Shown: positions 1 through 5,498 of the stretch, in pieces
Position numbering within the stretch: position 1 is the first letter of the stretch
Layout of the letters: each line of letters opens with the position of its first letter
The notes under the pieces: model-generated
The model's input: only the letters and a program-made list of their open reading frames with translations
What the model was told of the DNA's origin: nothing
The model's database searches: none
Source: an uncultured Campylobacter sp.
Lineage (GTDB): Bacteria; Campylobacterota; Campylobacteria; Campylobacterales; Campylobacteraceae
Assembly: GCF_937997595.1 (NCBI RefSeq)
Contig: NZ_CALKTS010000344.1
Location: 1 to 6,234 of the forward strand
DNA length: 6,234 nucleotides
Direction of reading: 5' to 3'
Position numbers and translations under genes: made by a program

Positions 1-30
1 TCTGCCAAGCAAAATTTTAGCAAGCTCCGC

Positions 31-51
31 AAAAAGCGTCCGAAAGACGCC
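31..51 (-). terminator. Intrinsic terminator after the Tat flavoprotein gene
   Basis: Read on the minus strand, GCGTC-TTTCG-GACGC forms a 5-bp GC-rich stem (extended by a G-U pair at its base) and is followed at once by TTTTT. It lies 6 bases beyond the TAA stop of the flavoprotein gene. The stem is short but the arrangement is typical of a Rho-independent terminator, suggesting the flavoprotein transcript ends here. Confidence 0.6.
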
Positions 52-56
52 GCAAA

Positions 57-1601
57 TTAGCCTATATTCTCTCCCGCTATCATACCAAACGTTAAGCAGT
101 CAGCAATCGCCACGCTACCTAAGCGGCTAGCTCCGTGTACGCCGCCGGTGATCTCGCCTGCAGCAAATAGTCTAGGGATCGGCATCTCGGTTTTTAGCGA
201 GATGACCTGGGCTTTGGTATTGATGTCGATACCGCCCATCGTGTGGTGGAGCTTCGGCGTGCCGCGTATAGCGTAAAAAGGCGGTTTAGAAACGTCATAG
301 CCGTCAGTAGTAGTTTTATCTAAAGGCTTGCCAAAGTCATCATCTTTGCCTGCTTTTACGAAGCCGTTATAGCGCTCGACGGTCTTTTTTAGCTCATCGG
401 CTGGAATTTTATAAAATGCCGCAATTTCATCGATGCTATCAAATTTTTTTAAAATTCCCGAATTTAAAGGCTTTTCGAGCTGCTCGGGAAGTAGGGCTTT
501 TACGCCGTTTGCGTCGCAGAAATTTATCGGATAGTTGCCGTCGGTACCGATGACCTTAAACATCGCCTGAGCCCTAGTGCGGCGGTCGGCTAGCTCGTTC
601 ATATAGCGTTTGCCCGTTTTAGGGTTTACCGAGATGCCGTAGCGGAAGCTTGCATTTACGTTAAACAACGAACCTACTCCGAAACCTTTTTCATCTGGGC
701 AAGCCCATGGGCCAAACTGTATCCAGCTAAGCTGCACGGGAATCGCACCGATTCTAAAGGCTTCTTTCATCGCGCCCGCCGTAGCGCCGGGATGATTTGT
801 GCTATCCGTTTCTTTGGTTATCGAAGGGTCTTGCACCTCTCTAAAAAATACGTCGCGACAAAATCCGCCCGCTGCCAAAACTACGCCTTTTTTGGCTTTG
901 ATCGTCTTTTTCTCGCCGCTTGTATTTTCGACATCGTCTTTTAGACTATTTGGGTCAAATTTGTAGTTTTCTCTGATAATTACGCCCTCTACGCCGCCAT
1001 CCTCGCCTAAAACGAATTCATCAAATTTTGCTCTTTGTCTAAGCTCCGCACCCTGTAAATTTTTAAAATACTCGACCATCGGCTGAACGATGCCCGAGCC
1101 GCTGCCGTTAGTAGTTTGAACGGTTCTTGGGACGGAGTGACCTCCCAGATGCGAGAGTTTATCTATGTATTTTACGCCGCATTTTATGGTGAGCTTATAC
1201 GCGTCTTGCGCGCGGGTAGCGATGGTATCGATGAGATCGACGTGGTTTAGGCCCCGACCCGCTTTCAGGCAGTCTTTGATAAAAAGCTCGTTGCTATCTT
1301 TCACGCCCTCTGCTTTTTGTTTGTCGTTATTGGGCACTGCAAATAAGCCGCCGTTGATGACGCTGTTGCCGCCGACGCGTCCCATTTTTTCTAGGATTAG
1401 GACTTTATTGCCCTTTTCGGCTGCGGTGATACCAGCTGCTAGTCCTGCAAAACCGGAACCAACGATGACTACGTCCCACTCTTCGTCAAATTTGACGTCT
1501 TTAGCGTTAACCGCAGCATTTGCGTTTACGGAGCCGAGCGCTAAAGCTCCCGCGCCAACTAGGCTCATTTTGAGCAGATCACGTCTTGAAACGTTTTCCA
1601 T
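57..1601 (-). CDS. Tat-exported FAD-dependent reductase, fumarate reductase/flavocytochrome c flavoprotein family
   Basis: This 514-residue protein is a predicted periplasmic flavoprotein that would reduce an enoate-type acceptor such as fumarate, as a terminal step of anaerobic respiration; the real substrate is unknown. The N-terminus carries a twin-arginine signal (S5-R6-R7-D-L-L-K11), a hydrophobic stretch, and a probable cleavage site after A27-N-A29. A Rossmann FAD motif follows (D43 to G53, with G48-x-G50-x-x-G53), then E71 and GGNS at 77-80. The catalytic half shows the family signatures HHTMGG at 452-457 and a GxHGxxRLGS block with R493. R340 in the NELADRR segment is the likely equivalent of the active-site proton-donor arginine. 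There is no CxxCH haem motif, unlike Shewanella FccA, so electrons must come from a separate cytochrome or quinol dehydrogenase not seen here. The start is supported by AAAGGAG 5 bases upstream. The gene has its own promoter and terminator. The family is secure; the substrate is not. Confidence 0.9.
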   Translation of the reverse strand: MENVSRRDLLKMSLVGAGALALGSVNANAAVNAKDVKFDEEWDVVIVGSGFAGLAAGITAAEKGNKVLILEKMGRVGGNSVINGGLFAVPNNDKQKAEGVKDSNELFIKDCLKAGRGLNHVDLIDTIATRAQDAYKLTIKCGVKYIDKLSHLGGHSVPRTVQTTNGSGSGIVQPMVEYFKNLQGAELRQRAKFDEFVLGEDGGVEGVIIRENYKFDPNSLKDDVENTSGEKKTIKAKKGVVLAAGGFCRDVFFREVQDPSITKETDSTNHPGATAGAMKEAFRIGAIPVQLSWIQFGPWACPDEKGFGVGSLFNVNASFRYGISVNPKTGKRYMNELADRRTRAQAMFKVIGTDGNYPINFCDANGVKALLPEQLEKPLNSGILKKFDSIDEIAAFYKIPADELKKTVERYNGFVKAGKDDDFGKPLDKTTTDGYDVSKPPFYAIRGTPKLHHTMGGIDINTKAQVISLKTEMPIPRLFAAGEITGGVHGASRLGSVAIADCLTFGMIAGENIG

Positions 1602-1606
1602 GATGT

Positions 1607-1613
1607 CTCCTTT
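1607..1613 (-). promoter_or_regulatory. Ribosome binding site of the flavoprotein gene
   Basis: AAAGGAG on the minus strand lies 5 bases before the ATG at 1601-1599. This near-perfect Shine-Dalgarno sequence fixes the start codon and keeps the twin-arginine signal intact at residues 5-11. Confidence 0.8.
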
Positions 1614-1618
1614 ATTTT

Positions 1619-1631
1619 ACCGTTATACGGT
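1619..1631 (-). promoter_or_regulatory. Small perfect inverted repeat in the flavoprotein leader
   Basis: ACCGT-TAT-ACGGT is a perfect 5-bp dyad with a 3-base centre. It lies between the -10 box and the ribosome binding site, 6 bases upstream of AAAGGAG. It could be a leader hairpin or a short operator. No T-run follows it on the minus strand (the next bases are AAAATAAAGG), so it is not a terminator. Confidence 0.4.
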
Positions 1632-1648
1632 TTTTTCAGATGCCTAAT

Positions 1649-1669
1649 TTTGGGAGAATTATACCCAAA
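1649..1669 (-). promoter_or_regulatory. Flavoprotein gene promoter: TATAAT -10 box centred in a TTTGGG-N9-CCCAAA dyad
   Basis: A perfect TATAAT occupies 1663-1658 on the minus strand, 56 bases before the start codon, as GGGTATAAT. Campylobacter sigma-70 promoters typically have a strong -10 box and a weak or absent -35. Here too no good -35 is seen, only an A/T-rich upstream stretch (about 1671-1720). The -10 box sits between two perfectly complementary 6-base arms, TTTGGG (1669-1664) and CCCAAA (1654-1649). This could be an operator at which a repressor would block RNA polymerase. The promoter is well supported; the operator role is inference. Confidence 0.65.
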
Positions 1670-1733
1670 GTTAAATAAAAGCAAAATAATATTATTTAAA
1701 AATTGTTTTTAAATTTTAAAAAACCGCCGCCGC

Positions 1734-1753
1734 TAAAAAGCCGCTTATCGGCT
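1734..1753 (-). terminator. Second, backup terminator-like hairpin downstream of the NifB-type gene
   Basis: On the minus strand AGCCG-ATAAG-CGGCT forms a 5-bp stem with a 5-base loop and is followed by a short T-run (TTTTAG; TTTTT counting the last stem base). It lies about 90 bases beyond the first terminator and upstream of the flavoprotein promoter, so it may catch readthrough from the upstream operon. Confidence 0.5.
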
Positions 1754-1840
1754 GCTTGCTAGTTCTAAATTTAGTCAAATTTTAAATTTAAATCTCTACT
1801 AAAATTTTGTGCGCTATGAAAGCGTGTATCCTGCGCCGGA

Positions 1841-1864
1841 TAAAAGACCCGCAAAGCAGGTCTT
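1841..1864 (-). terminator. Strong intrinsic terminator at the end of the five-gene operon
   Basis: The RNA from the minus strand reads AAGACCUGC-UUU-GCGGGUCUU, a 9-bp stem with one G-U pair and a three-base loop, and the T-run TTTTA overlaps the foot of the stem. The hairpin starts on the last base of the TGA stop codon of the NifB-type gene. This is the clearest terminator in the window and marks the end of the upstream array. Confidence 0.8.
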
Positions 1865-2691
1865 CATTTCTCGCAAAGCTTGCCGCATGCGTCGGCGCGG
1901 CATCTGCTGCAGTGAGTCATCTGCGCCATTGAGCCGCCGATTAGATTTCGCATGCTGCGAATTTCTTCATTCGAGGGCGATTTGATATTTGCAAAAGGGG
2001 TGCCATGCACGGGGATCATCGCCATGCAGTTCATAATATCGGCCTGCCACTCTTTGGCTTTTTTCGCGATTTCGGGGACGTGATCCATATTTACGCCAGG
2101 TATTACGACCGTATTGATCTTTACGATCATACGGGCTTCTTTTAGTTTGCGAATCCCTTCCTCTTGGCGCTCCCCAAGAATTCTAGCACCCTCTTCGCCG
2201 TGATAAATTTTGTTTTTGTGGCGCACCCACGCATAAATTTTGCCGCCCACTTCGGGCGTTACGGCATTAACGGTTACGGTCACGTGGCTCACGCCGATGC
2301 GCACGATATCATCCACGTGCTCGGGCAGGGACAGGCCGTTTGTGGATAGGCAAAGTAGGGCGTGAGGGAAGCGGGCTTTGCATTTTTCAAAAGTCGCTAG
2401 GGTCTTATCGGCATCGCACATAGGATCTCCGGGCCCTGCGATACCGATGACCGAGATATCTTGCCTAAATTTAAATAGATTTTCCACGTATAGCGCGGCC
2501 TCGTCCGGGCTTTGCACCCTCCCCGTTACGCCGGGTCGATTTTCGTTGGCGCAGTCGTAGATGCGGTTGCAAAAATTGCATTGGATATTACAATGCGGCG
2601 CTACGGGAAGGTGCACGCGCCCGTAGGCGGCGGACGCTTTTTTGCTAAAGCAGGGGTGGTTGTCGAAGGAGGGTTTGGCGAAAAAATTCAT
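1864..2691 (-). CDS. nifB: NifB-type radical SAM FeMo-cofactor precursor synthase, core form without a NifX domain
   Basis: From the ATG at 2691 this is a 275-residue radical SAM protein with the full NifB signature. NifB fuses two [4Fe-4S] clusters and inserts a SAM-derived carbon to make the [8Fe-9S-C] precursor of nitrogenase cofactors. Visible motifs are HPC at 12-14, the radical SAM cysteines C34-x3-C38-x2-C41, DCANE at 46-50, the GIAGPGDP loop at 83-90, CLSTNG at 114-119, VNAVTPEVG at 141-149, and a C-terminal C261-S-R-C264-RADACG. H12, C14, C47, E50, C114, C261 and C264 cover the residues that bind the precursor clusters in NifB. The protein ends just after the core, with no NifX/NafY-like domain, like archaeal short NifBs. 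Two extra cysteines (C269, C273) lie in the tail. I chose this start over an ATG 35 codons upstream because homology begins at MNFFAKPSF, AAGGA lies about 10 bases before it, and it couples to the preceding gene as TGATG. The family is very sure; the product's client enzyme is unknown. Confidence 0.9.
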   Translation of the reverse strand: MNFFAKPSFDNHPCFSKKASAAYGRVHLPVAPHCNIQCNFCNRIYDCANENRPGVTGRVQSPDEAALYVENLFKFRQDISVIGIAGPGDPMCDADKTLATFEKCKARFPHALLCLSTNGLSLPEHVDDIVRIGVSHVTVTVNAVTPEVGGKIYAWVRHKNKIYHGEEGARILGERQEEGIRKLKEARMIVKINTVVIPGVNMDHVPEIAKKAKEWQADIMNCMAMIPVHGTPFANIKSPSNEEIRSMRNLIGGSMAQMTHCSRCRADACGKLCEK

Positions 2692-3467
2692 CAATCTTTT
2701 TTCCTTCCGAATTTGATGGCGTCCGCGTGGCAAACATCCATACAATCGCCGCAGTTTGTGCAGTTCATCTCGTCCGGTCTCGTGCCCATTTCGCATTTGC
2801 GCAAACAGGCGTTGCAGTTATCGCAGGCGTCTGTTTTATAAACGCGAAATATTGAAATTTTACGCAGCAGCTCCATTATGCCGCCGCTAGGACAGGCGAA
2901 GCGGCACCATAAATTTGCGACGATCAAGGACGCGGCGATGAGAGCTACGACGACGGCGGTGCGAACTGCCCAGTACCAGTCGGAAAATTTAAAGGACATG
3001 ATAACGGCGTTTAGGTACTCGTCGCTGGTGCGGATAGGGATCATGACGCGAGGATTGCCGTAGATAAAATATACGCCCGCGCTAAGCAAAACGGCTAGAA
3101 CCATGCCTATTTGCACATATCGTAGCTTCCTGTTATTTTTTAGCTTAAGCTTAAAAGCGGCAAATTTGCCGAGCATTTGATTGACGAATCCGCCCGGGCA
3201 AAGCCAGCCGCAAAACGCGCGCCCGAGGAAAATAACCAGCACGGGTATAAACAGCCAAAAGCCGAAAAACACGGTCGCGATCCGCCCCCAGCACGTAACG
3301 ATCGGACAGGATTGGCAGTTTACGAAAGGCACGATAAATGGGCATCTAAAAATCCCGTAATACGCCCATTGTCCGATCGCGCCGATAAAAATCAGCTGCA
3401 CCAAACGACGAATTTTAGTTAGCCTAGAGACTTTTTTCATCTTTGCCATATTTACTATACTAAACAT
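2691..3467 (-). CDS. NapH-type membrane ferredoxin: polytopic 4Fe-4S quinol/electron-transfer protein
   Basis: This 258-residue membrane protein should pass electrons between the quinone pool or membrane and soluble Fe-S partners, as NapH and the related NosR and CcoG families are thought to do. Hydrophobic segments lie at about 23-40, 62-84, 117-136 and 168-186. The family's two CxxxCP motifs are C86-x3-C90-P and C188-x3-C192-P. An N-terminal cluster of cysteines lies at C42, C51, C54 and C59. The C-terminal domain holds two [4Fe-4S] ferredoxin motifs, C215-x2-C218-x2-C221-x3-C225 and C236-x2-C239-x2-C242-x3-C246, expected on the cytoplasmic side. No NapG, NapA or NosZ gene is adjacent, so a classical nitrate or nitrous oxide role is not supported. 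The start is uncertain: the ATG at 3467 overlaps the previous gene by 8 bases with only a distant GAAAGG, and ATGs at codons 7 and 10 are possible. It overlaps the NifB-type gene by one base, suggesting supply of electrons to that enzyme or to the activator (inference). Confidence 0.85.
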   Translation of the reverse strand: MFSIVNMAKMKKVSRLTKIRRLVQLIFIGAIGQWAYYGIFRCPFIVPFVNCQSCPIVTCWGRIATVFFGFWLFIPVLVIFLGRAFCGWLCPGGFVNQMLGKFAAFKLKLKNNRKLRYVQIGMVLAVLLSAGVYFIYGNPRVMIPIRTSDEYLNAVIMSFKFSDWYWAVRTAVVVALIAASLIVANLWCRFACPSGGIMELLRKISIFRVYKTDACDNCNACLRKCEMGTRPDEMNCTNCGDCMDVCHADAIKFGRKKD

Positions 3468-4317
3468 CTTTTACACCAAACCTTTCTATGAGTTCAAGCC
3501 CACGCGCCGAATGGATGGAGGTAAAGCCGTGTCGCTCAAAAATTTCCTGCCCGTCCGAGCAGACGAAGTCCGCAAAGTCATCGGCAAGCTTCTCGTCTTT
3601 TACGTATTTCATGATATTTAGCGTAAAGGTAAGCGGCCCCGGCGGGATGAGTTTCTCGTCGATAGGCATATATTCGATTTTGTCTTTAAATCTATCGTGC
3701 GTCGTTAGGCGCTTTTCGATGATGGACGCATCACCCTTGCCATCTACCAGATCGCACATCATAGTAATTACGCACGCTCCGTTGGCGACCATATTTTTCA
3801 TAACAGGCTCGGTAAGACCTGAATTTTTCAAAATTCCCTTTACCGGTCCGCTACCCGGAGGCGAAGCCCTTAGCGGCAACATCACCCGCACGCCGGGTTC
3901 CGCTAGATCTTTTAGATCGCGAATTCCTGCGGGATTACCCTTTGGCACTACTAAAACGTAGTCGGTAAAACACAGCGGTCTAAAGCGAAGGCTAAGGCCA
4001 ACCTTGCGTAGTTTTTGAGAGAGCTCCAAAACGCGAGCGCCGAAAACCTCCGTCTTGCCCTGCAAGGCTAGCAGCGACTTCCCGAGCGCCCCCGCAAAGG
4101 CGCCGGTGTACTGGATATTATGCCCCGTTTTGGACTCGTACGCTGCGTTTATCTGCGCAAAAGCCTCAGATAAACCTCCGCACGACCAAACTTGCAGCGA
4201 ATCAGGCTTAAACGGCGTGAAGCCGGCGAGCATCGATTCGGGTCTGGCGATGGCTGCCGCTGCCAAAGCTCCTTTTAAAAAGCCGCGACGAGATGCGTCT
4301 ACTTCTTTAAATTTCAT
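3460..4317 (-). CDS. Tat-exported periplasmic substrate-binding protein, ModA-like (type 2 periplasmic-binding fold)
   Basis: This 285-residue protein has a twin-arginine signal (S9-R10-R11-G-F-L-K15) followed by an alanine-rich hydrophobic stretch to about residue 32, with no obvious AxA cleavage site. The mature part resembles molybdate/tungstate-type binding proteins: LQVWSCGGLSEAF at 41-53 opens the first lobe in the style of ModA, the hinge region holds DYVLVVPKGNPAGIRDLKDL at about 119-138, and a ligand-loop-like segment lies at 147-160. The C-terminal lobe ends with a helix pair at about 243-262. The ligand cannot be read from sequence; molybdate, tungstate, another oxyanion or a metal complex are possible. 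No ABC permease or ATPase gene is present between its neighbours. Export by Tat rather than Sec is uncommon for such proteins and suggests folding or ligand loading before export. AAAGGAG lies 7 bases before the start. It follows the double-cubane gene after 71 bases and overlaps the NapH-type gene by 8. Confidence 0.75.
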   Translation of the reverse strand: MKFKEVDASRRGFLKGALAAAAIARPESMLAGFTPFKPDSLQVWSCGGLSEAFAQINAAYESKTGHNIQYTGAFAGALGKSLLALQGKTEVFGARVLELSQKLRKVGLSLRFRPLCFTDYVLVVPKGNPAGIRDLKDLAEPGVRVMLPLRASPPGSGPVKGILKNSGLTEPVMKNMVANGACVITMMCDLVDGKGDASIIEKRLTTHDRFKDKIEYMPIDEKLIPPGPLTFTLNIMKYVKDEKLADDFADFVCSDGQEIFERHGFTSIHSARGLELIERFGVKDV

Positions 4318-4388
4318 CTAACCTCTCCTTTCTTTGGTTTGTTTTTAAATTTAGAAAATTCTTCATTTTAAAATTTCGAGCCACCCGC

Positions 4389-5498
4389 TTAAAGCAGTTC
4401 TATAAACGCTTCTAGACGCGTGCGAATTTGCCCGACGTCCTGTTTGGAGTAGTCGGTCTCCAAGCTCATATAGTTCGCTCCCGCTTCGCGGCTCGCCTCT
4501 TTGATCCTGTTCGTTTCGATCGCGTAGGTGTGGCAGCCGCTTAACACGACGTCAACGACGCCGTGGGCTTGATACTCGCGGATAAATTCCTTGATAATAT
4601 CGCCTCTGGCGTCGTTTTGATACATCACCGAACATGGAATTTTAAGGTAACGCTCGGCGATATTTGCGACCAGATCGCCCTTTGTTTGCACTTGGTTTTG
4701 ATAGCCTTTGGTGCCGGAGCAGTTTTCAAAGGCCACTACGTCCGCGCCCAGCTCCTCTATCTGCTTGATAACCTTCTCATACACGCCTCCGCTTGGACAG
4801 CCGGTGATGATGATCCGCTTTTTGCGAGTTTTTGGCGGCGTCATCTCCTTTGCGGCGGCTATGTAGGCGCGTATCATTTTAAGCTTCTCCTGCTTGTCGT
4901 ATATGAAGTCGCTCGCAAATGAAATTTGATGAATTTCGCTGCCCGCTACCGGCATCGGATTTAGTTTGCCAAGCTCTAAAAGCTCCAACATCACCTTGCG
5001 CTCTTCGTTGTAAATTTGCACCGCATCGAGCAGCGCTTCATCGGTGATTTTCGTATCAAATTTTTGCTCTAAAACTTTACGAAATTCCCTAAGCTCGTCG
5101 GTAAAAAGCTCCAAGCTCTTGCCGTCTCTCATATTAGGCAGTTGCAACACGTGGACGTCCTTGTGCTTTGCCAGCAGCTCATACATCTTTTTCTTGCCGT
5201 CGCAGGTCGTTTCGCCTATGACGAGATCGCTGGCGTTCATATAGGGGCATTTTTTCGTAACCGCGTAGCCGTAGCTTGCTTTGATTAGTGGGCAAAGATT
5301 GCGCGGAAGCTCCGCGTGAGCGGCGTCTATCGGGCTCTCGTCATAGGCACAAAGCCCAACCGGCACGGCGCCCGCGGCGTAAATGAGCTCCTTTGGCGAA
5401 TAGGTGCAAAACATTCCCACTACGTGTTTGCCTTGCTCTTTTAGATCGTGCAGAGCCATTGCGTTGCGCTTTTTAAGCGCGTCAAAATCCATCTTCAT
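4389..5498 (-). CDS. Double-cubane-cluster-type anaerobic reductase, HgdB/YjiM (2-hydroxyacyl-CoA dehydratase-like) family
   Basis: This 369-residue cytoplasmic protein belongs to the 2-hydroxyacyl-CoA dehydratase beta-subunit superfamily and looks closest to the E. coli YjiM branch, which is now usually described as double-cubane-cluster-containing reductases. The characterised double-cubane protein of Carboxydothermus holds an [8Fe-9S] cluster and reduces small molecules such as acetylene with an ATP-driven partner; the physiological substrate is unknown. Family signatures are FCTYSP at 30-35, LPRNLCPLIKASYG at 64-77, KKCP at 82-85, GETTCDGKKKMYELL at 95-109, TGCPSGG at 232-238, ENCSG at 258-262, and SGCHTYAIE at 320-328. 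Nine cysteines (31, 50, 69, 84, 99, 234, 260, 289, 322) supply ample cluster ligands. A lone subunit gene, with no alpha partner, fits the homodimeric double-cubane type rather than a heterodimeric dehydratase. AAAGGAG lies 5 bases before the ATG at 5498, and ATGA overlaps the activator gene. A true dehydratase remains a less likely alternative. Confidence 0.88.
   Translation of the reverse strand: MKMDFDALKKRNAMALHDLKEQGKHVVGMFCTYSPKELIYAAGAVPVGLCAYDESPIDAAHAELPRNLCPLIKASYGYAVTKKCPYMNASDLVIGETTCDGKKKMYELLAKHKDVHVLQLPNMRDGKSLELFTDELREFRKVLEQKFDTKITDEALLDAVQIYNEERKVMLELLELGKLNPMPVAGSEIHQISFASDFIYDKQEKLKMIRAYIAAAKEMTPPKTRKKRIIITGCPSGGVYEKVIKQIEELGADVVAFENCSGTKGYQNQVQTKGDLVANIAERYLKIPCSVMYQNDARGDIIKEFIREYQAHGVVDVVLSGCHTYAIETNRIKEASREAGANYMSLETDYSKQDVGQIRTRLEAFIELL

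Noticed and set aside
1165..1647. 160-codon plus-strand open frame opposite the flavoprotein gene
   Set aside because: It is antisense to a highly conserved flavoprotein, its translation shows no recognisable domain, and it runs across the flavoprotein promoter and leader.
2692..2796. 35-codon N-terminal extension of the NifB-type reading frame, starting at an ATG at 2796
   Set aside because: The extension lies wholly inside the ferredoxin domain of the preceding gene, has no NifB-like content and is a shadow of the CxxCxxC-coding sequence. The internal ATG at 2691 has AAGGA upstream and matches where NifB homology starts.
3488..3961. 157-codon plus-strand open frame opposite the binding-protein gene
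   Set aside because: It mirrors the coding strand of a Tat-signal protein with a good ribosome binding site, is serine/proline-rich as antisense frames often are, and shows no family motif.
2691..4317. Part of a nitrate reductase (nap) or nitrous oxide (nos) operon because of the NapH-like protein
   Set aside because: No NapA, NapB, NapG, NosZ, NosD or NosL-like sequence is present, and the neighbours are Fe-S cofactor-type genes.
4318..4388. Possible internal promoter (TAAAAT at 4370-4365) or terminator between the reductase and binding-protein genes
   Set aside because: TAAAAT is a weak -10 variant expected by chance in this AT-rich spacer, and the only potential stem (GAAATTTT against AATTTTC) is A/T-only and imperfect. 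I see no reason to break the operon here.
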